This document shows positions 11,239 through 21,240 of a stretch of DNA of 64,000 bases, piece after piece. Made by a program: the position numbers and the translations under genes. A model generated the notes under the pieces. That model was not told the origin of the DNA. It made no database searches and saw only the letters and a program-made list of their open reading frames with translations. Numbering within the stretch: the stretch's first letter is position 1; each line of letters begins with the position of its first letter. This DNA comes from Cheiracanthium punctorium (taxonomy: Eukaryota > Arthropoda > Arachnida > Araneae > Cheiracanthiidae), in assembly GCA_038373885.1 (NCBI GenBank), contig JAWZYV010011610.1, positions 434,001 to 498,000 of the forward strand, given 5' to 3'.

Positions 11239-11242
11239 TTAA

Positions 11243-12494
11243 TTTGAATTGGGCATATTGTGAGGGATGTGGGTATGCAAGCCTGGGGTGTATCGAAAAG
11301 AGATGATTTAAAATTATTTTTGGAGGCTTAAAAATGTCAAGTGTTGAGCTAAATTTGATATGCATCAAAAGTTTGTTTTTCAAAAAACCTTTCTTGTTTT
11401 TCTTTTTTTATTTGCGCTTCAAATTCAATAATTGCTAGTGATCTCACGGACAGATTTTAGAAATTTTGCAGTATTTAGATATTTTGCAGTTTTTACAATT
11501 TTTTTTTTATTAATAGAATAGTAATTTGTGTGTGGGTGTGTGAAATTTGGAATTTTACAAACTTATACAGAGTGAAAATTTGAGTTTCGAGAAGTTTCTA
11601 ACAAGCTGCTGATTAAAGAGAAATAGTCTTCCCCCTCTCTACGTATTTTTTCTACTTTTCTTTTCTTTTCTTTTTCTTTTTTTTTTTTTTTTTTTTGTTT
11701 GCTTGAAAATCCGAAGTCACCGGCAGTGGCGTAGGAGGGAGGGGGAAGGGGGTCGGTCATGCCCTGGGCTCAGGGAGGGAGAAGAGGGAGCCACAAAGGC
11801 ATCGTGCCACGGGCGCAAGTTCTGCTCGTTTCGCCACTAGGCACTTGAAAAAAAATAAACGTCACTCAAAAAATCCTTCTCACGCCATCTTGTTTTCACT
11901 TCCCTTCGCGTGCGGTTTTAATCATACACCCCAACTAAGTGTTACAATTTTATAGCAGTCGTAAAAGAAAGGTGATGGCTATCTAATCATCTATTACCAG
12001 CTCGAGATTTCTGATAGGCGACTCACGAAGTTCCGAAAGGCCTGCAGAACATGTCCGGGGTCCGTTCGTTTTTCCCATTCGCTGCGGTCAGTCTTCTGGA
12101 CCAAAAGTATTTCGCGCAAGATGCCGTGCCCTGAGCCGCGTGAAGTACGTGCCGGCTGCAAAAGTTGGCTTCGTGACTGGAATATGTTAGAGCTGTCGCA
12201 CAAAAGATATAAAATGGAAAGTGACGTGGAAGGAGGCGAATTCCTTTTCGTTTGGTGGCAGATGGAAGAATCGTGCAGGTATAGAGGAATGTCGGAAGTC
12301 AGGAACTTGTGGCTGAGGCTAGACTCGCTGAGTACCTGTCCGCTTTTAATATTAATGTATCCATAGGTCGCTCTGTGTAAATGAGTTGCGGGCAGGCACG
12401 GTCCAACCAGACTTGCATCCGAAATGGCAGGAAAATTGCGTTTTGCATTGTTTTCTGCTCGCCTGCATGCTATTGAAGAGCGCTTACACTTAGA
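11243..12494. other. Noncoding; GC-richer unique patch at 11880-12460
   Basis: 11243-11700 is AT-rich with T runs. Between about 11880 and 12460 the base composition rises and no repeat match occurs within the window. Open frames of 69 and 81 codons overlap on opposite strands there (11994-12203 minus, 12121-12366 plus) with no recognised domain. This could be conserved noncoding DNA or an unrecognised exon. Confidence 0.35.
11724..11839. mobile_element. Possible hAT-type MITE remnant
   Basis: The left end CAGTGGCGTAGGAGG and the right end TTTCGCCACTA are plausible CAGTGGCG-type inverted ends. The flanks GTCACCGG and GGCACTTG match poorly (5 of 8), so the call is weak. Confidence 0.35.
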
Positions 12495-12502
12495 CCTTGA
12501 TC

Positions 12503-12644
12503 CAAGGGCGGATTAAAGGGGGGGGGGCGGAGAAAAAATAAATTAATATGAAAGATCCTATTTTACTTCCATAAAATGGATGTAATGCCAATCTTCTAAC
12601 TAACGCCCCCCCCCCCCCCACAAACTTTCTATAATCCGCCACTG
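12503..12644. mobile_element. hAT-type MITE, 142 bp
   Basis: Perfect 8-bp TSD CCTTGATC at 12495-12502 and 12645-12652. The ends are CAAGGGCGGATTAAAGG and TATAATCCGCCACTG. A G run near the left and a C run of about 17 near the right flank a core (TTTTACTTCCATAAAATGGATGTA) shared with the copies at 17221 and 26547, which defines a family. Confidence 0.9.
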
Positions 12645-12668
12645 CCTTGATCAGGTGAATTTTAGAAC

Positions 12669-12754
12669 CAGTGATGGATTAATGCAGTTATTGTGGCTGA
12701 GAGTGGGTTGTAGGAATTAATGTCTCTTTCATGGAAGTAAAATAGGATCGTTTA
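12669..12754. mobile_element. Fragment of the same hAT MITE family
   Basis: Starts CAGTGATGGATTAATGCAG and contains TTTCATGGAAGTAAAATAGG, the core of the 142-bp element just upstream. There is no second terminus, so it is a truncated copy. Confidence 0.55.
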
Positions 12755-12756
12755 CA

Positions 12757-12955
12757 AGCTACGCATGGGCTATCTGCCTAGGATGGGGTGTGCGTTGATG
12801 GAATGACTTTCTAAGGGATTTTAGTGCGTAATCACACATGTTACATCTAGAGAAAACCGTCCAAAAACTCCAGACCGTTAGATCGTGGCCGGGCCCGAAT
12901 GCGGGACCTTCACACTTCAGCCGTCCACGTCCAGTGGCCTGACCACTCGGACATG
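12757..12955 (-). repeat. tRNA-derived SINE, near full length
   Basis: Read on the minus strand, a tRNA-like head begins near 12955 (CCATGTCCGAGTGGTCAGGC, resembling class II Ser/Leu A-box regions) and is followed by a B-box-like GCATTCGGGCCC. The body has CTAACGGTCTGGAG, GGTTTTCTC and AGATGTAACA, then CCCTTAGAAAGTC and a tail ending in GGCAGATAGCCC. The same body recurs at 27313, 54782, 59930 and 61361. No TSD was found. Confidence 0.65.
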
Positions 12956-12966
12956 GTGGGGCGTTT

Positions 12967-14192
12967 GGAACTGGAATGGAGAAATATAATAATGCCCTCT
13001 TGACTTCGCAAAACTTGCTTCGTAAGAATCGCTAAAATGAGGTTTATTATCAATCTTTTATGGCATTCAGGATGAGTTTTCAGGGGAGAGAGGAAGGGTG
13101 GTAGGGAACGTTAAGGTAAATTGCTTTCTAAAAACAGAATATTTCGTCAGAGATAGGTCCTTCTTTCTCTGCTCATTTTTAATCTTGGGCCCAAGTTGAA
13201 TGTGTTCGTTCTCATCACTGAAAAAACGTAGCGACTCTTTTTCTGAGACCAGTGTTGCTTCCTAGATCTGGTAGAATTCTTTTTTTTTTTTTTTTAATGT
13301 TATTGGACCCAGCGTCGAGCAGAGCGAAAAGGCTAAATATGGGTACAGTTTTCGTTTAAACTCTCTTACAACTGGAAATATTTTCAGATTCAAGTAGCGA
13401 ATCGTTCCATCGCTATACTTCCCTTCGGAATCCGCCACTGTTTTGGGGTACTTTGGCATAAATATTTCACAAAGATTCCGCAAACTTAAAAATGCGGTAA
13501 AAATTTTTGAGAAAAAAAGAGATAAATTTTAAAAATATTTCAGTTCGCTCTTTTTTTTTTTAATTATGTATCATAAAGTCTGTTGAAACAGGATAAAATG
13601 GACCGAAACAATTTTTAAAATTAAAATTTATGAAAACTTTGTATAGTAGCACACATGAAATGGTATACTTATCATCAATATGATCATTTCGGAGTGGTAA
13701 AAAAAAGGTCCGCCCTTCTTCAGTTTTAAAAAAGTTCAAGCATCCACAAGAAGATTTTTTTTTTTATATTTTTAAGAATGCCAGCCTGTTGAATCATTAT
13801 GGTATTAATTGCCAAAGAAATCAGCGATTAATACCACACCACTATAAGCATACTTCCCACACGAAAAAAAAAATGGTCTTAAAAACTCAAATTAACTTTA
13901 GGTAATTAGTTGAATGAATGGCTTTTTATGAATCAATCTCAATCCCAAAAATACTTTAACATAACATTACTAGAAAAAAATGGCCTTATATGGTTAATAA
14001 AGGTTTAGTCCCAACGCTGGTATTTGGCGATTTCTCGCTAAATATGGGCGATATGGCTTAGCTGACTTCAATTTTGGGAGACTTACTTTTGTAGCAATAT
14101 TTAGCAATAGTTGTATTTAGCAATGCACATAAAAAACTTTTTTTGATGATGGATAGTATGTGTAAAGTCTCTTTGGGGTACTAAGTTCATAG
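12967..14192. other. Noncoding stretch, hAT and LTR remnants
   Basis: The end of a CAGTGGCG-type hAT (GGAATCCGCCACTG, ending 13440) lacks a partner. At about 14020-14130, sequence including GACTTCAATTTTGGGAGACTTA resembles the LTRs at 41139 and 62119. The remainder is AT-rich. Confidence 0.4.
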
Positions 14193-14436
14193 TACAGGGT
14201 GTGTGACGATTCTCTTCCGAGTTTGGAAGGCTTATAAAAATATATATACACTAGCTGAAGTACCCGTTCTTCGCACGGGAATGAATGGACTTTTTGATAT
14301 TACGATTTGTGGTGATTACTATTCATTGTAATAAACAGATATAGCAAAGTGGATATCGCGTTATATTGTGTCCAATAATCATGCATACCGAATTGCAAGG
14401 CAATCGTTTGTACGGTGCAGAAGGCCATGCGGCGTA

Positions 14437-15363
14437 GCGCAATCTAGTGGCGAGTTTTAGCAAAACGGATACGGCGAAAATATTTTTCGCATTCAGATAT
14501 CGATGTATACGAATTTTCATGACGATCGGCTGGACAGTCCTGAAGTTCATGTGTTGACGCGACATCTAGTGGCAAGTTATAGGAAAATGGATAGCGCCAA
14601 ACTCTTCCCCGTGTTCAAATATCTATGTATACCTATTTTCATAGCACAGTCAAGAAGTGATACACTGCAGGGCCATCCAATGGTTCAATAAAGTAATGAT
14701 TTGCTACAGCGCCGTCAAGTGGCGAGTTATAGCAAAATGGATAACGCCAAAATATTCTCATTGTTCAAATAGCTATGTATACTGATTTTCATAGCGACCG
14801 TGTTCAACTATCTATGTATACCAATTTTCATAACGATCATTTGCACAGTCAAGAAGTGATACACTGCAGGACCATCTAGTAGTTAATTAAAGTAATGATT
14901 TGCTACAGCGCCGTCAAGTGGCGAGTTATAGCAAAATAGATAACGCCAAAATATTCTCATTGTTCAAATAGCTATGTATATGTATACTGATTTTCATAGC
15001 GACCGTTTGAATGGTCAAGAATTTGGCCTGCTGCAGCGTCATCTAGTGGCGAGTTAAAATAATAATGCATTGCAGTGTCATCTAGTGGTGAGTAACATCA
15101 AAAGGAACGCAGTTAGAATATATTCTTCGTGCTCAAATGTGTAAGTATAAAAAATTTTATGCCGATTGGTTGAACGGTATAGAAGTTGATGCTTTTCAGC
15201 GCCATTTAGCGGCAAGTGACAGCAAAATGGATAGTGAAAAATATTCTCCGTGTTCTAATATTCGCGTGTACGAAATTTCATCGAAATCGGTTGGACGATA
15301 TTCGCATAGCAAACGGCTAAACGGAATAGAATTCGACGTTCTGCTGCGCCACCTTGTGGCAAG
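14437..15363 (-). repeat. Array of about ten CTCF-like motifs in the Helitron
   Basis: The plus-strand motif GCGNCATCTAGTGGCGAG recurs at 14437, 14559, 14709, 14869 (partial), 14908, 15036, 15075, 15199 and 15346, with a degenerate one near 14668. Its reverse complement, CTCGCCACTAGATGGCGC, fits the core CTCF consensus CCASYAGRKGGCRS. Between motifs are related blocks (AAAATGGATAACGCCAAAATATTC, TTTTCATAGCGACCG), so these are degenerate tandem units of variable length. CTCF binding itself is inference. Confidence 0.6.
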
Positions 15364-16205
15364 TTAGAGGAAAACGGATAGCATAAAAAGCTTCTCCATG
15401 ATAAAAGACTTAGGTGAACCAAATTTCATGGTGCAACGGTGCTCAACGGTGCTGGAGTTTTTCAACCTCATACACTCATACCAACATTCATTTTTATCTA
15501 TAACCAGTGTCATTATATATCCCAGTCTCATTTAAAATCCAGTTTCAAATCTAAGCCTCGCCAAAGTGCCAACATACGCCTTTTTGCAAGCATTTTTTCA
15601 GGAAATCATTCGAATCATTCGACTTAGCAGCAATAATATATGGAAAATGGTTCGACCGCGAAAAAGTAAAGCAAGCCTTTATTTGAAAAGTTGAGTCCCT
15701 TAATACAGCCGAATTTTTTTAAATTATCAACTATAACGTGTTTTATTCATCATTACTCCGATGTACTAAATGAGAAGATTTCAATTTTCTGAAATTTGGC
15801 GGAATTCCCCCAACTTAAATCAATTGAAATCCCTTAATAACTGCATTATTTCTTCACGTATCATTAAAATTTAACGCTGTATTCTTATAAAACCTTTGCA
15901 CTTGTTTTCAAAAATCTATTTCCTTAAGCTCTCAATAAATTGCGCCAAGCCGAAATCTGTGCAAACCGCTAGAACTCACTTTCACAAAATCGGCATTTGA
16001 GCCATTTTATTTTTTCGCCAAACTAAAATAATTTACCTATTAGCCTCGGAAATCTTAAATTCTTATTGTTTTGCGTGTAAAGCATTACATTCCTGCTCTG
16101 ATTTCCCATGCACACGATATTATAATTAAAAAAAAATAACCATACGAATATAAACTAACAAAAAAAAAATCATTATTATTCTTTTATTTTTAGAGAATTT
16201 AAAAC

Positions 16206-16689
16206 ATTTTATTCGGCAAAATCGCCACACATGGCAACCACGAACCTTATTTCACACTTTTTTCACTACAGGGGTTACAATTACGGAAAGCTTTTTGCGT
16301 AAATAGCATAAAAAATCTCTTAAATTCCGGGAACGGGTGGACTTTCAAAGTTTTAAAGTGGACTACGATTTATTCTATATTATTTTACATATCTGTGCTA
16401 AATTTCAGGCCGATAGGTCCATTTTTGTGGATTTGTATACGAACGACATTTTATTCGGCAAAATCGCCACACATGGCAACCACGATCCTTATTTCACACT
16501 TTTTTCACTACAGGGGTTACAATTACGGAAAGATTTTTGCGTGAAGAGCATAAAAAATCTCTTAAATTCCGGGAACGGGTGGACTTTCAAAGTTTTAAAG
16601 TGGACTATGAGTTATTCTATATTATTTTACATATCTGTACTAAATTTCAGGCCGATAGGTCCATTTTTGTGGATTTGTATACGAATCAA
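16206..16689. repeat. 242-bp tandem duplication within the Helitron
   Basis: Two copies of a unit containing TTATTCGGCAAAATCGCCAC, GGGTGGACTTTCAAAG and TTTCAGGCCGATAGGTCC, about 242 bp apart and differing at only a few positions. Open frames of 168 and 66 codons read through this repeat and are not genes. Confidence 0.85.
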
Positions 16690-16829
16690 ATCCACAAACA
16701 AACAAACAAACAAACAGAATTTCATTTTTATTTATAAGATTACCAATATAGCAGCAAAGCTGACTTTATTGGAGAAAGAAATCTTACAAGTTTTATTTCA
16801 CAAAAGTCCAGTATGTGAACCTCTCGTGA

Positions 16830-16895
16830 CAGCGACAGATTAATGTAATTTTGTGTGGGGTGGGGGAGGGAAGGCAGTTAGTTTGTTCTCCAAGA
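16830..16895. mobile_element. hAT MITE fragment in left arm of composite
   Basis: Begins CAGCGACAGATTAATG and continues through a G-rich block to GGCAGTTAGTTTG, matching the inverted 17221-17405 element. The bases before it (CTCTCGTGA) correspond to that element's TSD in reverse (TTTCGTGA). Confidence 0.6.
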
Positions 16896-17220
16896 AAGAC
16901 AAAACTTGCAATGTTTCTTTCTCTAGTAAAGTCTTCTCCAAGAAAGAAACATTGCTAAAATTGTTTCCCAAATAACGGGCTTCCTCGTTGTTGGATTGGA
17001 TGAGGTTCTGACGACGACAATCGCCTTCTTCCGTGGCCACCTCTCTCTCTGGACCTAATTCCAGGCGATTTTTTTATGGGGTTACATAAAAAATCGCGTG
17101 TTCGTGCCAAAGACGAAGTTTACGTCAAAGGATCACAACTGCATTTGTTACCATGTTAAAACGAGTGTGTAAGTGTGAGAAGAATTTGACTTTAGACTTG
17201 ATATCTGCCGGATCACGAAA

Positions 17221-17405
17221 CAAGGACGGATAATAGGAGGTGCGGAGGGGCGACCGCCCCATTTAAGAATAAACAAATTAATGTAAAACATCTCATTTTA
17301 CTTCCATAAAATGGATGTATATGTCAATCTTCTAACTAATCACCCCCACTGACAAATTTACTGCCCTGCTTCCACCCCCGACAAATTGGCATTAATCCGT
17401 TGCTG
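17221..17405. mobile_element. hAT-type MITE, 185 bp
   Basis: Perfect 8-bp TSD TCACGAAA at 17213-17220 and 17406-17413. The ends are CAAGGACGGATAATAGG and ATTAATCCGTTGCTG. The core TTTTACTTCCATAAAATGGA is shared with the elements at 12503 and 26547. It lies in the right arm of the composite palindrome. Confidence 0.9.
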
Positions 17406-17559
17406 TCACGAAAGGTTCATAGATTGGACTTTCGTGAAATAAAACTTGTCGTATTTTTTTTCTCCAATAAAGTCAACTTTGTTCATGTATTGGTAATATA
17501 TATATTTTTTATATGCCTTCCAAACCCGGGAGGGAATTGTGACACCCCCTGTATTAAAA

Positions 17560-18135
17560 AATTAAAGCTTCTGTAGCATTACCTTGATGGGTCGAAAATG
17601 TGTAAAAATGTCGTCAAAAAATGCTGCTTTTTTTTGACAAAATTACTAATTTTTTTCCCCGGAACTTCAACTCATTTTCTGCAAATGGAGGAACTGTTCC
17701 AGATACTTTAATTTTTTTTACTCGAAATTATTGCCTGCAGTAGCATCACCATTAGCACGCGGAAATGCCATTACCAATGATATTCTAGTTTTACACATTA
17801 TCAAAGATAGATCATACAGTTAAGAAAAGTTTTGACTTGGATTAATTAATACTATACATGTATATACAGCCACATGGCTGCGTATGCTCTATATACAGAT
17901 TCCGAAAACGCAAAAAAAAAAAAAAAAAAAAAAAATAATAAGTAAATAAAAATAAAAGAATAAAAAATAAAAAAATAAAAAATAAAAAAATGAAAAGTGT
18001 GCATCGCTTCATTGTTCGGAAAAAAGTCCTGTATCCTGTCCTGTTTACTTTTCTCTCCAACTCGCCATTATTATTTCCAATGGAGTAGAGTTGTCCTCGC
18101 CTTTTACGACAGTATTTGAAAATGACTAATCTATG
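17560..18135. other. Noncoding stretch, no gene recognised
   Basis: AT-rich, with an A run near 17912-17934 and A-rich imperfect repeats (AATAAAAAATAAA) to about 17990. No other structure is supported. Confidence 0.5.
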
Positions 18136-18145
18136 ATGTAACAGG

Positions 18146-18380
18146 GCCGACCGAGTTGTATGGTAGGTAAAGCACCGTATTCCGGTTTCGGGTTCAACTC
18201 CCGGCGGCCGAGGTTCGATCCCCGACTGGGCGTTGTTGTCATGTCCGTCCCTTCATAGAGGGCGACGTTGGCCCACCTACTAGGTGCCCCCATAATAAAG
18301 TGGCCAACACCTTTGGGCCGTTGCCAGCGACAATGCCTAATCGGCAAAGTACCCGTCCGTTAAAAAAAAAAAAAAAAAAT
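18146..18380 (+). repeat. tRNA-derived SINE with poly(A) and perfect TSD
   Basis: The head GGCCGACCGAGTTGTATGG carries an A-box-like TATGGTAGGTAAAG. Box B candidates are GGTTCAACTCC at 18191-18201 and, unusually, a second one, GGTTCGATCCC, at 18212-18222. The first T-arm has stem CGGG/CCCG, and the head pairs GGCCG with CGGCC. The body ends TACCCGTCCGTT followed by about 18 A. The 10-bp target duplication ATGTAACAGG is exact at 18136-18145 and 18381-18390. This is the cleanest SINE in the window, hence probably young. It would be transcribed by Pol III and mobilised by a LINE. Confidence 0.9.
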
Positions 18381-18519
18381 ATGTAACAGGCTGGCTTTTT
18401 TCCGTAGCTACTCATCCCTGCATACAGACTATATAATATGTTCTCTCATTATGAGGCTACATTTAAAAAGTGAAAAGAATGTGGCAGATAAATTTATTTC
18501 GAGATGATTGACAGACGAG

Positions 18520-19828
18520 CCCAGACAACACATAAGCTTAAATCAAGCTTGACATTTCTTTGAATTTGACGCATTAATGCAAGCTTGACAGTTCAACTCA
18601 TTCTAAGCTGGCAGCAAGCTTGCAGGAGTCAAGTTGATTTGTCAAGCTTAAATACAGCTTGATTTAAGGTTGACAATTGATACTCGCGTGATTTTTTCCT
18701 TTTTAAAGGAGCGTTGATGGCGCCATCTCTGAAAGAGAATGGACATTAATTGTCTAGCTTCCTCAAATTTCCTGAAAGTTCGTAAAAGATGTGCTTTATT
18801 TTATTACCAGTGCCATATATATTACCGGCAAGGCAAACGGGGCAACTGCCCAGGGCCTACAGATTTTAGGGCCCAAAAATCTTACATCTTACACTTTTGT
18901 AGTTTTAAAATAAAATTACAAAGGATAAAAAAAAATTCAGAAGTTAAATATTTTTTTTAATTATAAAGTATGAACAATGAAAATAATTCAAATTTACATT
19001 TGTATAAATTAATTTAAACTTATTTTTAATTCTTCGAAATGCTCTATATCGATATAGCATACCAATATGTAGGAAAATAACTAACCACATTTGTATAGAG
19101 AATTTTTAGCGTTAAAAAATAGCAAAAAATTTCAATTATTTGTTATAAGAAATATTTACAAAAATGACTAAAGTGTTTGTATTCCATACATGTTATGTTA
19201 GCAACTGTGATATAGCATTTCGAAGTAACGTTTAACTATCTGTTTCTTTGATTTCAGATTACTTGACACAAAATTTGTGTTAAGTAAGTAAACCCCTTCT
19301 ATTTTTCCAAATATGGAAATTCTTCAAAATGAAATACAATTATACTACGAAATTGATTTCAAAATCAGTCGTTTGTCTCGATTTTGGCCAGCGTGATAAG
19401 TCACTTCAAACTTTAGTCAGAGTTGCATAAGGCTCGGTGGCTGAATGGATAACGCGCTCGGCTACGAACCGAAAGGTCCCGGGTTCCATTCTAGCCACGG
19501 ACACTCGATGGAAACAGATTAAATTAAATTGAAATTTCAGCGTAGAGGGGAAAATGCGTGGAAAAGTAAAACATGTGGGGCGCGTTCGCCAGCGGGCGCC
19601 CCGTTATTTAGAAATTTTTTTTTGGAAAATTTTTTAAGCTTGAAATGTCAAGCTTGATTCAAGCTTCAAATGTCCAGCTTAATGCAAGCTGGGCAAGTGT
19701 AAACTAGAACAGTTGATTCAGCTTGCATCAAGCTTACACGATTGGAATTTTCAAGATTAATTCAAGCTTATTGACTTGATAAATCAAGCTTGCTGCAAGT
19801 TTGATGCAAGTTTGCTGTGCTGTCTGGG
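18520..19828. mobile_element. DNA element with AAGCTTG subterminal arrays
   Basis: The inverted termini are CCCAGACAACACA and TGTGCTGTCTGGG. About 170 bp at the left and 210 bp at the right are crowded with variants of TCAAGCTTGA in both orientations, roughly 20 in total. Arrays of a short motif next to both ends are typical subterminal transposase-binding sites (as in CACTA-like elements), but the superfamily is not resolved and no TSD was found. The middle is AT-rich and holds a SINE at 19431. Confidence 0.55.
19431..19623 (+). repeat. tRNA-Arg-like SINE
   Basis: The head resembles tRNA-Arg(ACG). The A box TGGCTGAATGG is at 19438, a recognisable anticodon arm (TCGG, loop CTACGAA, CCGA) gives anticodon ACG, and a decayed box B GGTTCCATTCT is at 19492-19502. 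The acceptor and T stems no longer pair, so this is not a working tRNA. The downstream body includes a GC-rich inverted patch (GGGGCGCGTTCGCCAGCGGG) and ends in a T-rich run. A TSD was not seen. Confidence 0.6.
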
Positions 19829-19839
19829 AGTGTTATCTT

Positions 19840-20960
19840 TCAAAAATCAGTCATGAGTGGCCTTTATACAAAACTGAGAAATGGGGAAGCTACATTAAAA
19901 ATCTCAATTGATTTTCAAAAGTGATCAGCGGCCATTTTAATCGGTGGTTGTCTAGGTTCGCGCTATGGTAAAGGCGGCCCTGCATGCATATTCGTGTAAT
20001 TTTTTAAAACGTGATTTTGCAGTCTAACTAGCAGTTTGTTTCAATGCGAACACATACGTATAATAGATTCGAACACATTCACGTATTGGAAAAATTTTTG
20101 TCATTGCCACCTATCGAAGTTGGTTTCGCACCTGAGCGAACATGATGTGCACGGTCAACAGAAGAAATAGAAAGAAAAAAAAATCGAATATGTGAGATTC
20201 TCTTTTTCCTTCACAAAGAGGAATAAACAGCATATTACGCAAGTGCGAGGCTGAGGCAAAATAGCCTCGCTCTGCGAAAAAAATGTCCCAGAAAAATAAT
20301 TTGACATCTTGCGAGTGGCAGAATATGGTGTGACGGAGCATGTTTCCCTTTCAAAAGAACAATGAAAACAAGACACGTCTGGGTCTGAAATAACAAACGC
20401 GCCACGAATGGAAGAGATAAAAAACAAATACGGAACTTACTTATGCATGAAATGAGTTATTAATTGTTGTCCAAAGTAACATGCAGGACCAATCTAAACA
20501 TTTTCTTAACATGTTGAGTCAAAGGATCTGTAATAGAAGGCGATAACAGCCAATTAGATGAATAATGATTCTTTTATTGACAGGCCTTTGGGCGGTTTTT
20601 TCCCCAGCAGTGTGAGATATGGAAAACTGTTTATGTCATTTACGTACATTAACTACTTTGTATTCGATTTTTTTTTATTTTTTTTTTTTAACTGTTCGCA
20701 AAGGATTATACAGCAAACTATGTTCTGCGGAAGTGTAAGCAATTGTTTTCTACAAAAGCTTTTTCGAAGCAATTAATGAGCGGCTACTCGCACCTATGGG
20801 CTGTAGCCTCAAAATCTCTTTCTCTCTCTTTCCTCCCTCTTAAATTGCCGCTTAACCTGCTTTTTAAAATTAAAATCATTATAAAACTTCGGTCAGTTGC
20901 ATAAAATTTCTCACAACAAAAACAGCAAACAGTTTTATAAAAATATTTATAAGTTTTTAC
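19840..20960. other. Noncoding stretch, no gene recognised
   Basis: AT-rich sequence with T runs near 20670-20690. Several 70-90 codon frames overlap on both strands and show only low-complexity Phe/Leu-rich sequence. No element boundaries are supported. Confidence 0.45.
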
Positions 20961-20970
20961 TAATTATTGC

Positions 20971-21232
20971 CAGGCCCGTCGAGAGACAAACTCGGGCCCG
21001 GGGGGTGGATTCCTTCCTGGTCCCTCTCTCCCCCCCCCCCCACCACCAAAAAATAAAAAAATAAATAAAAAGAGCGTACATGACGTCAGCAATCCAGTTT
21101 CGTTTAGGACCTCGTCTCGTCTTTACTTATTGCTGTCGGTGTTGGTTTTCGCGAATTCTGTCTATAGAGAAATTTTTTTTTGAAAGTTTAGCCCAGGCCC
21201 CCAGAAGATATAGGCCCGGGGGGACAGGCCTG
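20971..21232. mobile_element. hAT-type MITE, 262 bp
   Basis: Perfect 8-bp TSD ATTATTGC at 20963-20970 and 21233-21240. The ends are CAGGCCCGTCGAG and GGGACAGGCCTG. Subterminal blocks CTCGGGCCCGGGG and TAGGCCCGGGGGG repeat the same motif, and a C run lies at 21031-21040. Its termini differ from the CAGTGGCG group. Confidence 0.85.
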
Positions 21233-21240
21233 ATTATTGC

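Larger units (their letters stand above)
14251..16739 (-). mobile_element. Non-autonomous Helitron, 2.5 kb
   Basis: On the minus strand it starts TCTTATAAATAAAAATGAAA right after a host A and ends in a hairpin (CCCGT, 7-nt loop, ACGGG), then TACTTCAGCTAG before a host T. TC at the 5' end, a hairpin about 10 nt before a CTAG terminus, and insertion between A and T are the Helitron hallmarks. Near the 5' end there is a run of GTTT units. It encodes no Rep/helicase. It contains a 242-bp tandem duplication and a series of CTCF-like motifs. It inserted into the left arm of the composite element, which resumes immediately at 16740. Confidence 0.8.
14193..17553. mobile_element. Composite palindromic DNA element, split by others
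   Basis: The left terminus TACAGGGTGTGTGACGATTC (14193) pairs with the right terminus ending GACACCCCCTGTA (17553). Inner arm blocks TTTGGAAGGC..ATATATA, ACTTTATTGGAGAAA and AAGTTTTATTTCAC also occur inverted in both arms. The left arm is interrupted by a Helitron (14251-16739), so the arm is 14193-14250 plus 16740-16895; the right arm is about 17330-17553. The family is not identified; many invertebrate repeats begin TACAGGGTGTC. A partial hAT copy sits at the same place in both arms. Confidence 0.6.

Noticed and set aside
16337..16843. 168-codon frame
   Set aside because: Runs through the 242-bp duplication of the Helitron and repeats itself; no domain.
19431..19503. Functional tRNA-Arg(ACG) gene
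   Set aside because: The anticodon arm is recognisable, but acceptor and T stems are broken and box B is decayed.
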